Assembly (NCBI GenBank): GCA_020747065.1
Contig: JAGMVK010000002.1
Location: forward strand, 1,922,001 to 1,986,000
DNA length: 64,000 nt
Direction: 5' to 3'
DNA from: Cadophora sp. MPI-SDFR-AT-0126
Taxonomy: Eukaryota > Ascomycota > Leotiomycetes > Helotiales > Ploettnerulaceae
The notes beneath the pieces were generated by a model, which saw only the letters and a program-made list of their open reading frames with translations, was not told where the DNA came from and searched no databases. Position numbers and translations under genes: made by a program. This document shows positions 21,393-33,154 of this stretch, one piece after another (position 1 is the first letter of the stretch; each line of letters starts with the position of its first letter).

Positions 21393-22781
21393 TCATTTTC
21401 CAATCCTCTCCAAAACCAGGCGTAGATCCTTCCCTGGCACTGAATCCAAAGCCCGCATACAACTTGAACAGGCACTCAAGCAGCACCACGCACATCTCCA
21501 TCGCTTTTCCGTATCCTGGCGTTGGCAAACCATGCAGGCAGTCGGGCATACCCTATTATTACATCCCTTCATGTTCTTGTGCGATTGATAGCATTCCAAA
21601 TGTACCAAATCCAATTCGGGACATGGGAAGATGGTGCCAGGTGCAGCTGGAGATCGGACGGTTGGGAAGTACGCGGCATGCGACGCTGGAGATGGAAGGT
21701 TCAATGGTGATGTCTTGCCTGAGGATGGCTGAGGGGTAAGGGTATTGCTGCCACCTCTAGTGTGGGCTACGAGTCTGATAGGGGGATCATTCTCTGGCGT
21801 AGGTGCTTGAGGCGCAACAATGTCACGAGCAACGATGGTGGCATCGCTGCTCCCTTGGCTTGCGGCTAGACTGCGAGATTCCGACTTGCGCGGGACCAGA
21901 GGAGGCTTGTCGTCTGGCGGAGTAAAGGGCGAGACCGGTGAGAGTATACTGGGCGTTACAGTATGCTGTTCGTCGGCTTTGAGGTACTCTGGAGTAGGGA
22001 GGCGTTGGACAGACTCGTATGGCTGAGGAGCGGGACATTCATCATCGCGGGAATCCTCCCTCGAACCCTTCTTCCTCAGTTTCGCGACCTTGTTCCCCAT
22101 ATAGTCTGGCTGTGGAGGAGCCGGACGAGCAGGCACAGGTTTGCGACGATTTGTCGTGCTTCTTGGCAAATGATCTCGAGGTCGATCCGTGGTTTGCACC
22201 TGCCGTCTTGGTGGGCTCGCTGTTGATCCGTTGCTTGATTGTAAGACTAGATCGGGAAAAACAATACTACGGTCACTCTTGGCCGACCGTCTACGCCAAA
22301 GCTCGGTTGGTTGGAGAGCGTTGTCAAAACTCGAAATTGAATTCGACGATATTTTGTGTGTTTGCGGTTTCTCGTCTGAGTTTTGGCGGTCTTTGTCTGG
22401 CAGAGGCGGCGTTGGCCCGTCCTCTATTGAATCAACACCACTCAGAGAATCTTTCGTGCTGCTGCTCCCCGACAAACTTCGTGAGACTCCTGGAGAGTCA
22501 GAGTATACAGACGATACACTGGCAATCGATGTTGCTCTGGCAAGTTTCTCGTTCTTCACATCTCCGCCAGCCCCGCCTCCTACAGGTCGTCGTGGGATCG
22601 CCATGGAGCCCTTTGCTGCTGCGTCACTAGGCAAAGGTGGCAGGTCTGTTCTTAAAGATTTCGAGGTCAATGCTGCTGGCGATTTTTCTGTTCTAGCTGA
22701 AGTTTCTCCTGGTGGTACGGGCAGCACTTTTGAGAACCTTGAACGGCCTCTGCCTGGTGTGGATGGGAAAGGCGAATACAT
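21393..22781 (-). CDS. Unrecognised protein with C-terminal cysteine-rich domain
   Basis: The function is unknown. One exon encodes 462 residues from the ATG at 22781. Residues 1 to about 375 are Ser/Pro/Arg-rich and look disordered, with many SP sites and PxxP stretches (KPVPARPAPPQP). The last 85 residues are different: a compact Cys/His-rich domain. It has HLECYQSH, a CNNRVCPTACMVC block with four cysteines, then RWRCAWCCLSACSSC and a helical end. The spacing CxxxxCxxxCxxC ... CxxCC...CxxC suggests two structural zinc ions. I know of no named family that fits with certainty. The layout resembles a signalling adaptor, with a disordered docking tail plus a zinc-binding module; this is inference. 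Phosphorylation is likely given the SP/TP density. Confidence 0.75.
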   Translation of the reverse strand: MYSPFPSTPGRGRSRFSKVLPVPPGETSARTEKSPAALTSKSLRTDLPPLPSDAAAKGSMAIPRRPVGGGAGGDVKNEKLARATSIASVSSVYSDSPGVSRSLSGSSSTKDSLSGVDSIEDGPTPPLPDKDRQNSDEKPQTHKISSNSISSFDNALQPTELWRRRSAKSDRSIVFPDLVLQSSNGSTASPPRRQVQTTDRPRDHLPRSTTNRRKPVPARPAPPQPDYMGNKVAKLRKKGSREDSRDDECPAPQPYESVQRLPTPEYLKADEQHTVTPSILSPVSPFTPPDDKPPLVPRKSESRSLAASQGSSDATIVARDIVAPQAPTPENDPPIRLVAHTRGGSNTLTPQPSSGKTSPLNLPSPASHAAYFPTVRSPAAPGTIFPCPELDLVHLECYQSHKNMKGCNNRVCPTACMVCQRQDTEKRWRCAWCCLSACSSCMRALDSVPGKDLRLVLERIGK

Positions 22782-23775
22782 TTTCGGTCTTAGGTTTTAA
22801 ATATGGGCGGAGCAGAGATAAGTACTAAGTTGTTCTCGGGGTTTTGCGAATCACTCAGTCCAGGGCCATAACCCCAGGTCCACAGTACATTGTTCACCAA
22901 AACTCTGTTGCGGGCCATTCTGGATTTTTTGATGTTTTAAGAGGATTCTTCTCAGGGGGGCTCCCGGCTCGTCTGGAATGATGAAACACCGCGACGAATT
23001 GGTGGATTATGGGAGGCATCCGAAGGAGCCAGGCATCGAATCAGAGCCTCTTCCATCGCCAGGAGCCAAGCTGCAGACATTTATGCATCTGAAGTCAGCC
23101 TGCTTATTTGTTCAGAGAGACCATGCCGGGCCCGCTCGTAATCAAAAATATGAGGGGTTTCTGCAAACAAGATTGCTCGAGGGGGAAACACTCTGTCATC
23201 GACACAACAGCCGGCGAGATATATTGAGATAAATATATCGACAATACGACATCGACGAGGGCAAGTCGCACCAGTATGAGCAACGAGGAAGGTCGTTGAC
23301 TTTTGGCAATGCTTGTCATTGCGATACGAAAACTGGTCAGGGGTGACGATCATCTTGCGACTGGAGCGACCAAACAGGCCGTGACCACTGCGGGATCTTT
23401 GCAGGGAATATGTTTCCAGCCATAATCAGACCCTTTTCGTCCCAAAGGCTGAGCCGAGTTACCAGGCTTTCGGAGATCATGCGTTTACAGTACTGTAAGA
23501 ATAGATTGGCTTAGTCACCTTCAAAGACCTAGCGTGACGATCGGAATTAAAGAAATTTACAGATATCAATTGCAAACGACCAGCGATGGAGTTCTGTTTA
23601 TCTCAGACAGTCGGCTTGGCATTTGTCTCATTTCTTCACATGGTCATAGACCTATCTTGCAAACCTACAGACAGCGAGCAAGATGTGGTGAAGTCTGACG
23701 AGGTTTCGGGGAAAAGTACACCAGGTAGTATTTTAAATTGCTACAAAATCTTTCCTACGAATCCTCCAAGTCAAT
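22782..23775. other. Intergenic region
   Basis: About 1 kb without a supported gene; only short overlapping frames are present. Confidence 0.5.
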
Positions 23776-24978
23776 CTACCAGGAGAACTTCTGGCCTACC
23801 AACCTCTCACTAAGCTCCCATAGCTTATCAGCATTCTCCTTCCCTCGAGCATAGTCTTGAAGGACAGGTCTCACAGCACAGTCTTGCAGAAAAGCTCCAG
23901 ATTGTTCTGCAACAAAGTCAGTATATCTCGTAGTACGGATAGACCAGGCAGATCGGAACCAGAGATTGACCGTACCAGCAATCGACGGATCAAGTGCAGC
24001 AACCAGAGAGGTCGCGCAACCTTCCTGTAACGTCTTCGGTGCCTCCATCTTCGTGGGATCGCCACCAGTCGACGCTTCAAGAGCTTTCATGACTACTCCC
24101 CACATTTCTGGTGTTAGATGAGCAGAGAGATTGGATTCAGTGACAACTAAGACAGATCAGCACATTTCCATCTTAGTCCCAAGTTTGGAAGAAAGGTACC
24201 TACCTCCTGGCTGCAGAGCGAACGATTGAATGCCGCCTTTATTTCTCATCCTATCGGCAAGTCCAACAGTGAAAAGCACATTCGCAGTCTTGGACTGCGC
24301 ATATGCTGCCCAGCAATCGTAATCCTTGCCTTCCTGAATAACAACCAAAATCAGTATTCACATCTTCATATTGAGAAATGCCGATGCGTTACATTATAAT
24401 TGATATCTTCAAAATTCACGCCTCCCATCTCGAACCCAGTACTTGAAACATTGACAATTCGACTTCCCTCCCCAGCCGCCAAGATCTTCGGCATGATCAG
24501 ATTCGTCAACAAGAAATGCCCGAGGTGGTTACTAGCAAACTGCATTTCGACGCCTTCCTTCGACGTCTGGTACGTTGGGATCGCCATGACGCCTGCAGTG
24601 TTGAAAACATAATCGATCTTTGAGAAGGCGTTGTTGATCTCGGCCGCAGCAGCACGAATTGATGCTTGAGATGATAGGTCGCAGGTGATGAATTTGGTGG
24701 TGATGGAGGGGTTCATGGAGGAGATTTTGGAGATCACAGGGAGGACTTTGGATTCCGTGCGACCGACCAAGATGATTGCTGAGGGGCTGCCGGTTGCGAG
24801 TGAGAGCGCGGTTTCCGCACCGATGGAGCCATTACTGGGACCAGTTATCAGGACTAGGAGGTAGTTAGTATTTGGTATAGGTGAAGGAGAGGAGAGTCTC
24901 ACCTGTTTTGCCGGCGAGCGAAGAAGCAAAATCAGCGACGACTTCATTGCCAGTGGTCTTTTTGTTGAAGGAAGGCAT
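23776..24978 (-). CDS. Short-chain dehydrogenase/reductase
   Basis: An NAD(P)-dependent oxidoreductase of the classical SDR fold, closest in layout to retinol-dehydrogenase-like fungal enzymes; substrate unknown. Five exons give 322 residues: 24978-24903, 24853-24393, 24333-24204, 24146-23976 and 23906-23776. Introns are 49-69 nt, with GTGAGA, GTAACG, GTAGGT and GTACGG donors. The Rossmann motif is TGPSNGSIG (29-37), a common variant of TGxxxGxG. FNTAGV corresponds to the NNAG position, with Thr in place of the second Asn. The catalytic Ser lies in NVSSTGFEMGG, and Y190xxxK194 is in AAYAQSK. The fourth intron is a multiple of three and the frame stays open through it. It is removed because a TACTGAC branch and TTGCAG acceptor are present and the joined text (SIAEQSGAFLQDCAV) fits the family. 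It could act on a product of the ligase/P450 pair 6-10 kb away, but nothing proves this. Confidence 0.9.
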
Positions 24979-26055
24979 TATGACCGATGGTTATGACGAC
25001 TGATAAGGATGATAAATTTACAGAGCTGTAAGAGAAAGTCAAGGACTTTGGGGAGAAAAGTTATTGATTGAAGGGTGTTGATTGATTGAATTGAGTCAAT
25101 ATTATGTGATATGATGGTGAATAAGTGCAATAGCTGATGGAAGTAGACGTACTTATACATCTCCCATGTGTTTCTCCGCCGCCATGAAGCATCATGTTCA
25201 ACAGACCATCGATGAGGCACAGTTGGCCTCATGATATTCACACCGATCAGTCTTGAAGCTCAGCCATGTTCTAAAAGAAAAAAAACGGCCGTAAGCTTTC
25301 CATTTCCGAAAAATCGGACTTACTCGCCAGATTGTGCCTCGGAAAGGTTGGAAGTATATCTTCTAGGTTGTCAAGTTTTCGGGGGGTCCTTCTTCGGGAG
25401 AGATTATTGGTCTCATCCCCAGCAGATAAATGTATTTAGTGGGGATTTCGGGCCACTGCTATCTCCGAATAACACACTGCAGCAAGCTGACGCCGATACA
25501 TTTGGCAAGAAATAGGCTGGTGTAATGCTCGCCACTGCGCCGCTACTGTACAGTTTGCCAAGTGTTTGACGCAGTCTCTAAACCCCGCGGAGTTTATGTT
25601 CGCTTCTGCATGACGGTCAGCATCGTGCATTTCTGGCAGGATTTCTCGAAGAAGCTTGTATTCAGGTACCGTCATCTCACATGGTGTAAGGCTCCAACAA
25701 AAACTGTCTGAAAGGGCTTCCGGAATGATGTCGGACCCCGATCTCTAATTAATGGTCGAGAAGAGATGGCATTATTTCACTTCGGTCATTTCACATGTTG
25801 AAGACAATGATGTCACAGCCAGAACCTCTTGATCGAAGAAGGACGGAAAGTGTTAAAGGAGCGTGTCTACTACTCTACTACAATCATTCCTTCCACCCAC
25901 ACATAACTTCCATCAAGCAGCTTTCAGCAAAACTTCCATTCGGGCAGATACCAAGATCCAGCCGTTCTCAGCTGAGGAGCATATTTGAGACAAGATGTCT
26001 GCTTTGATCAGTACATATCAAATTCGTGACAGTTTACAGCTCACCTGTTCTTTGC
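24979..26055. other. Intergenic region
   Basis: About 1.1 kb between two minus-strand genes. No credible coding sequence is seen. Runs of A and AT-rich DNA lie at 25020-25110 and around 25270. Confidence 0.5.
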
Positions 26056-27156
26056 CTACTGAGCATGGTAATGGCCTTTGCGAACCTTTCTGAGAGCTGT
26101 GGTGCTGAACCGACATGCATGGATGACGGTCGTCAAAGGTGCCGTGGAGATCGACGAGATGTTGGTTACAGACGAAGAGCCGGCGGAAGAGGACGTGAGG
26201 TCGCAGGAGGAGGGGACTTCTGTGGAGATGGCGGCTCCCAAAGATGTCGCTGTGAACTGTCCTCCGTTGGCCTGTGTAGGAGTACAATTGCGAGGGGAAG
26301 TGGAGGTTGTGGTGAAAGTGCTCGATTTGTTAGTGGTGGTCATGTTCAAGAGCATGCCGGTGGATGTGCTGATCACCGATGAGAATGTCTCAGTCAAAGA
26401 CTCCGCATATGTGACTTCTTGGAGTGTGGTCTCAGTGCTCCAAGATGTTGGGAAGTCCCCGACCCTTGCCGTTGGTGTAGCTACAACACCACCAGCGGTC
26501 GGCGTAATTGTGTCGGTGCTTGGAAAGGAGAAAGGAGAAAGTCGATAGGTCATCGGACCGAGGAGTAGCTTCAGAGACAGATATTGATTCGGAAGGGCCT
26601 CCGGTAAAACTTGTGGATGAGAGGCTGCTGGTGGCCGAGATTTGCTCTCATCACCGTTTGAAGACACCTCAATACTGGATGTGGTGGTGGTAACATGTGG
26701 AAAATCTGTTGCCGGAGTTTCAACTACTCCAGATGTTGCAGGACTTTCCGTGCTGGACTCCTCCGGACCTTTGATTGTTGTCGTGATTTCACTGGTATTG
26801 GCTGAGCGGGTAGATGTATCAGTTGTGGTCTGGAAACAAGTTGTGAGGGCGGTGAACGACGTGGTCATAGTGACAAATTCGGAGATTGTGGTCTCGACAA
26901 TCGAATCGGACGTGCTTGAATTGGCAGCGGTACCGATCGCAGATGAAGTTCCCTCGGAAGGCAAGGAAGTATCGGGCACATCCATCGTAATGGTTACAAT
27001 ATCTGTGCATCCATATCCAGCGCTGTATCCGTACGAAAGCATTTGGGCTACAACATGTTGGGACCTGGAGTTTCTGTCAGCATGAAATGGCCAAAAGAGA
27101 AAGATAAGTTACTGGAGACCCAGCAAAAGCACTATGAGGAAAGTTTTGAGCTTCAT
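26056..27156 (-). CDS. Secreted Ser/Thr-rich mucin-like protein
   Basis: Probably an extracellular or cell-wall protein with heavy O-glycosylation. Exon 1 (27156-27113) supplies a signal peptide, MKLKTFLIVLLLGLQ. A 48-nt intron with GTAACT donor and CTCCAG acceptor (27065-27112) joins it to QSQHVVAQ, a good cleavage region. Exon 2 runs to 26056, giving 350 residues. The mature part is dominated by Ser and Thr with tandem-like TTT/SSS runs. It has few cysteines and no catalytic domain. The C-terminus is basic (RKVRKGHYHAQ) and does not look like a GPI signal, so soluble secretion is more likely. Between about 26530 and 26640 the Ser/Thr character drops in this frame but is strong in another, so the internal model may contain missed introns or paired frame errors. 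Confidence is good for the gene and the signal peptide, lower for the exact C-terminal half. Confidence 0.65.
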
Positions 27157-28808
27157 CTTCGGAATGTTACGAGATTTGGAGAGCTGCGAACTGAACGAGC
27201 GGCTTTCTTTGAAAAGTGACTGTGGATGGGATGTTGTCAGAAACTTATTTGGGAAGAGATAGGCTCTTTATTTTCCGACACGTCGACATGTGGAATCTTG
27301 TTGTTCCGTTTGCTGCACAAAACACGTTTTCATCAAGCTCAGCAGATGGGAGATATCCTCCTTGTTCCAAATCATGGATGATCTAGGGAAGGGATGGACA
27401 TTAGCATACGGAGAAGGGAAACTTGGCATTTGATGCAGCAGACCGAGCATTGCCCATGATGGGCTCATATCCTGACTCATAACACCACGATGATGGGCAA
27501 GAAATGAGTTCCAATAAGGGCATGTAGTATGGGATATCTGATTCAACTGAGCTGAGTCTCAACTCGAAGCTTTCTGAGGCGATCAAGTAAGAGTCGCATG
27601 ACTTCCAACTCAACCAGATGCGTTTGTTCATTTCGTGTGCATTAAGTACTTGCATATTGGGATCTTGTGAGGTGAACTAAATTGGACGTGCGGGTAACAT
27701 AAGTCGAGCAGAAACATTTCAAGCATGATTGAGAAGTTGTTGTAGGATATGGTGAGTGGGTTACATACAAATTTCTCTGAATATATCAACAACTAGCAGC
27801 TGATATCGCCGAACCTCTAATATATCTCGGACAACCAATGTCATTTAACAATGGAGTCCTTACAGTGAGGCTTTTAGAGCAATCACCTATTCAGAACAAT
27901 TGAAGCACACTTCGATTGCGAGGAACACATCGCAGTGTCTATATGAGCTTTCTGTGCCACGGGCGGAATATTAGAGGTCGTGCCCCGGGTTGATCTCAGA
28001 ATGCACCTTCCCGTTCGGAAAGCGGAGCGATTTTGGAGACGCACTTCAGTGACTTTCTCCAGGTTGTGCGCATACTCGCATGTCCATGTTGGTGTCCTCT
28101 TCCGTGGCTTCCCTTCATTTGGCATTCTGGACCTATGGCAAGTCAACGAAATTGAGGTATATTGATTTCGAGTCGGTTGGCAAGCCGAGACAACATAGGA
28201 GCCGTATCAGCACGCCCAAAATACAATGCGGGGATTAATCATATGAAGGGATGATGAAAGCAGGACGGGCGTGTTCAGCTCTCCAATTCTGAGGACTCAA
28301 CAAAAGTTATTGGTGACTTGACCCCCTCTCATTGAGCCACCAAGACCCAGGAGCCTGATCGTCGATGGTCACAGCGACAAACAACCAGGGGTTTAGAAGT
28401 ACGGCCGTACTTGTCCTGCGATATGGGTTTGATTGCATGGACTTACCGTCTTGAAATAGGCAGAAGTGAGGTGGCTTGAACCTTCGAAGTAGCTTTGCTC
28501 GTCGATTGGATGGATGCAAGGGATGGTTGATGAATAGTAAGCAAGATCGGCACAACCCACGTGAACCCGCGTTGAACTCAAACACGAAACCCCTCACGAT
28601 AGTTGCATGAGATCGCGATTCTCGTCAAGCGTGTCAGACGGAGGTTCTGTCCTCCCATGATCAAGATGTAGATAGCATCCGAAAGAGATAAATAGAATAA
28701 GATTTCCACTCATCACTATACATCTGAAAATCACATAAATCTTTCACGACATTGCGCCTCAATCGCTTCAGGCATACAAACATAGCACCTCAAGTATCCT
28801 CTTTCAAC
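27157..28808. other. Intergenic region
   Basis: About 1.65 kb between divergent genes (minus-strand secreted protein, plus-strand DUF899 protein). No supported gene. It should hold both promoters. Confidence 0.5.
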
Positions 28809-29699
28809 ATGCCTGGCAGAGTAAGAAAAAGCAAGCCCTTTGGAAAAGATCTTACCATTGACTCTCCTCAGGTTGTCTCCCAAGAAGAGTGGCTCAAGGC
28901 CCGCAAAGATCTCCTGGAAAAGGAGAAAGCAGCTACCCGTGCTAATGCAGAATTCAAGGCGCAGCTTCAGAATGATTTTCCAATGGTGAAGCTCGCCAAA
29001 GAATACACATTCGACGGGCCTAATGGCAAGGCTACACTTTCCGACGTCTTCGAGGGGCGGAAGCAGCTCGTCATTTATCATTTCATGCTCGCACCAGGCC
29101 AAGAATCTGCTTGCGAGGGTTGCTGCTTCATGGCTGATAACTTCCCTTCATCGCTTGAACACTTGAATTCTCGCGACACGACCCTGGTCGTGGTTTCCCG
29201 CGCTCCGATTGAAAAGATTGAGAAGTTCAAGAAGAGGATGGGTTGGAAATTTCCGTGGTAGTATGTTTGTCTTCAACCTTCAACAGTAAAGAGTGCACAC
29301 TAATCTGAAATTTCGTCAGCTCTTCCTTCGAATCCAACTTCAACTATGATTTCCATGTGACCCTGGACGATGCTGTCACCCCTGTAGAGTATAATGTAGG
29401 TTCAATCAAGCAGACCCAGTCAAGCTTTTCAATGTGTAGACACTTCCTCGCTAACAGACAGAAAGTACAAGAAATCTTCAAAACCTGAGAGTGGCGAGCG
29501 TCCAGGCTTGAGTGTTTTTTTCAAGGAAAACGATGAGATATTCCACTCATACTCGACATATTCTAGGGGCTTGGATCCCATCCTCTCGACCTACGCCCTT
29601 CTCGATCTTACACCACTTGGTAGACAAGACACCAAGATGAACCATTGGAAGCGCCACGACGAGTATACCGAGGAAGATACGAAGGGGTCGGCTCAATAA
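28809..29699 (+). CDS. DUF899 family thioredoxin-like protein
   Basis: DUF899 proteins have a thioredoxin-like fold related to peroxiredoxins; their reaction is not established. Three exons give 253 residues: 28809-29260, 29320-29395 and 29466-29699, with introns of 59 and 70 nt (GTATGT and GTAGGT donors). Family hallmarks are VSQEEWLKARKDLLEKEKA at the N-terminus, the strand LVIYHFMLAPGQ, and the pair ACEGCCFMADN where the redox cysteines of this family lie. GLSVFFKENDEIFHSYSTYS and the closing DLTPLGRQD are also typical. The start is the first ATG, matching the family's basic opening segment. No signal peptide is present, so a cytosolic location is likely. The last acceptor (GAAAG) is weaker than usual, but it is the only one that keeps the conserved frame. 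Confidence 0.9.
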
Positions 29700-30790
29700 A
29701 TGTTGAACATGTTGGCTGTAACTGAGGCTTGTCCGACGCACTTCGTTATGATGCGGAGTGTAACTTTTCTGAATGCGTAGTACTTTTTTTAAACTCCAAT
29801 TTTGTTTTGTCTCCTTACCATACTGTAACAAATGTTGCCAGATGCCGTGACAATATTCCAAAAGAAAACAACTTGTCAAATGCGGACGATATTTCAAACA
29901 ATGTTCCTAACTTGCAAGCATACCCCTCTTTTAGGCATGTCGGCTGCTTACATATAAGCTGCTTACGAAGCCATACTTCATCCACCGAACCAGGGAAATG
30001 ACAGCTGCTGAACGATTAGCTTTGCTTGACGAGTTTCACGACATTGTACGAAGACTAACATATTGATAAGTTACGGGGTCTTGTTCTAATCTTTCAGTCA
30101 CTGAAAGACCTGAATCATGATCTGGTCCGTTATCATGTCCTCTTCAACGACAAACAAACGGAGACTTCTTAAGAAATTGACATTTTCACAGTTCTGATAG
30201 CCAGAAACCCTCTGCATGAATGTACGTATTGACATGGTTCTCTATTCATAGACCAAAAGGCACTGTCTGACCCCGGCAAGAGCATTGCCTGGAAAAGGAA
30301 ATTCTTGGCGCAGCCAACCAGCCTCGTCTGCTCGCTTGATACAAAGCCCACTTTTCTGGCGAACCAAAACACCAAGCCTCATTGCACTCCTGCAGCCCCT
30401 CACCGAGAGCTCACCCCTTTGACCGTAACATTCAAAGCCCAACAAGTACTCCTATCTTGTTACGTTCGACAATTGTAAAGGAAACATCACGTTCAGTGGC
30501 AAATAACGCTACATAGGTCTAGGTCTATCAACTTGAGTTGATGAGGAGGGTTCCGACTCAGCTGTTGTGCTGCGTTTATTTGGAACCGGACTTTAGGCAC
30601 TCAGGTGACTGGAAGCCCGTTTCAACTGTGAGTTATTGCTTGGAACTCTTGGTGGTACTGAACAAGAAGTCGTCGGTACAGATTACTGATAACCCGATCG
30701 GGCAATTCAGAAGGGAGAACTCAACTTGGCGCCAGAGAGTATGCTCGCACTGGCTGAATCATGGAACTATACTGACACGCTAGACAATAC
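29700..30790. other. Intergenic region
   Basis: About 1.1 kb between two plus-strand genes, without a supported coding region or repeat. It includes the promoter of the transcription-factor gene. Confidence 0.5.
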
Positions 30791-32943
30791 ATGGCCAACT
30801 CAGTAAAGGAGACAGCGGAGCCGTCCTCAGCGGTGGGCTGCGCGGCCAACTCCCACAGTGCATACTCGTTTCGATTCGTGGATGTTGGGAAGCCATCACA
30901 AACCAGCGACGAAGATTCCCGGTCTCTCATACGCTCACATGTCATGAGGGACTTCTACGACAGGCGAGACAATCGAAGACGGCCCAGCACACAACCAGAG
31001 AGGACTTCTGCAGCGTCCAGGAAGGAAGGCGTAACTCAGCAGACACATCGGTTCAAAGTAGGGCCACAAGGCCTTCAAGAGATCAAGAAGAGACGCCGGA
31101 AGCGAGATATTGTAGCTGAAACACCGATACCGACACCTTCTATTACCACACCTATCCATGCACCGAGACAATCCCAAAAGCAGATTCATAAAGACGTTCC
31201 TGACCTCCATTCGCTACACTCAGCCGCGACATTTCAGCCGACTTCTGAGAAATGTGAGGACCAATTAAGCAATTCACAGCCTGGTGAGAAGTTTTCCTCG
31301 AAACCAAATTCCGCGCAACGCAGCTTGCCCCCGCTGCCTAGAGCTGACATCGGGACTGATTTGCGACCGGACTATTTTCTCGCGTGGTCTGCGATCGATC
31401 CTTTCAACACACTACCTCCCTCAAAGTCACCTCGAACACAAGTCCTGTTATACCACGGTAAGCCAGCTCAATCATTCTGGAACTTCTCCCACATGGTAGA
31501 CCACTTTTGCCATCCCGGCGACCCTTGTTCCGCTTTTCATAGCGACATATCTACCGAGAAATGCTCACTAATCTCAAAATGTTCTCAGCAAAGCAAGGAA
31601 TACTATCATCACGACTTATGGGCCAATTACGCACGGAGGTATGCGATCTGCGATGCCCATTTAAGTAATTCCCAGCGATACATCTTGGCACTGACGTCTG
31701 AATATCCAGTGGTTATCCTTGGCAATTCAAGATGCTGCCATGTTCCATACCGCGCTTTCACACTATGCTGGTAATTACGGTCTAGCACATCAAGAGTGCG
31801 ACCCAGTCGAGGCACTTCGGTTCCGAATGGAATCAATGAGACTGGTCAATCAGCGATTAGATGATATTGCCAATGCCGTGGGAGATGGTACTCTGGGTAC
31901 TGTTGCAAGCTTGTCAAGCTACGAAGTATGGAAGCGTTGTACCCAATGCCCTCTCTACCGATGACTGATTTACCCTCTTCAGGCTACAAATGGAAGCTTG
32001 ACAGCAATCAACACCCATATGAAGGGGCTCCAACGACTTGTGGCACTTCGAGGAGGCCTCCAAGGTGCCATCAATCCCTTCACGAAACGATTGATTCTAT
32101 GGTGAGCTGTCCATAAACTTCAAGTTCTGTGAAGCTTACAATGCTTACAGGGCAGATCTGAATTGCGCGAATGCTCTAGGAAGTACGCCGGTGTTCAATC
32201 TCGACAGCGATGGGAGTCCCCTGGCGCAGATACCGGAGGGAATGGAGAGGGGAACATGCACGACGGGTAACACATTGTCTCAGACCGGATGTCCTGCGAT
32301 GAAGACCTTAAAAGCTCTGAATATGACGGAGGACGTAGAGACTCTGAATATGGGGCTGAAAAACAACTTCACAAGTCTAAAACAACTGACCAATATAGAT
32401 GCCGATACTACAGAAAGAGGACGAGAAGAGAAGATTCGAAACAGCGATAAGCTCTATGTAACGGAGAGAAATCTACTGATTCTTGGTAACGCTTGGGGTC
32501 CTCGCAAGTTCGTAACCGCAGCATGCATCGCGGCGACGATATTCGTCGATAACCACCTTCGAGGGGTTGGTTTCAATGCCCGACTGATCGATAGACTTGT
32601 GACAAGACTCCAGTTCTGTATGAACGTGGTTCTCAACGACATGTCCAGGCATGACGCCAACAACAAGACCGTCAAAGCTATAATTTGGGTGCTATTTGTT
32701 GGCGGTATTGCTGCTAAGGTTCGGCTTGGCAGGGAATGGTTCATCATGCAACTATATGGCTTTTGCGATACACTTGGATTGGAAACATATGAGGACGCCG
32801 AGCTGGTATTGAAGGACTTCCTCTGGGCACCGAACTGGCAGAACCAAGGCCAGTTATTATGGATGCAAGTCGAAGAGATGCGGCTATTGAACAATATCGT
32901 GTGGCCGACCGCCGATGATATGATAAACACTCATCCGGAATGA
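30791..32943 (+). CDS. Fungal-specific transcription factor domain protein without zinc cluster
   Basis: It belongs to a large fungal family that carries the Fungal_trans_2-like regulatory domain but lacks the Zn2Cys6 DNA-binding cluster. Five exons give 614 residues: 30791-31457, 31589-31638, 31710-31925, 31983-32101 and 32151-32943. The N-terminus has the family opening YSFRFVDVGKP, then RSHVMRDFYDRR and a strong basic nuclear signal KKRRRKRD. After a disordered linker comes DPFNTLPPSKSPR and the helical domain (WLSLAIQDAAMFHTALSHYA, then LILWADLNCANAL). The second exon is only 50 nt. It is supported because the 131-nt intron before it has a CACTAAT branch and TTCTCAG acceptor, and because only this path puts all conserved blocks in one frame. 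A role as a nuclear regulator is inferred from the family; its target genes are unknown. The 32943 end is only about 210 bp from the photolyase start. Confidence 0.85.
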
Positions 32944-33154
32944 TGCTTCAAAGATCCTGTCGTGGAAGAGAAAAGGGAGCTACGACGCTAGTACCTGATC
33001 GACATCCGGGGCACGCTAGTCTCGGAAACTTCCCCAGATAATTAAATGCACTCGTCATCATCATCAACACCAAAGACCTTACATAATTATAGACTCCGCA
33101 GAATCCATAGATATACCAGAAGTGTAACACGATTGACAAAGTTTCATTTACAGC

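Noticed and set aside
26078..27085. Long plus-strand frames, antisense to the Ser/Thr-rich secreted protein
   Set aside because: They are Val-rich mirror readings of the Ser/Thr codons; the minus strand has the signal peptide and intron.
31589..31774. Apparent frameshift in the transcription-factor gene
   Set aside because: With the intron 31458-31588 recognised, the 50-nt exon reads in a different frame and everything joins cleanly.
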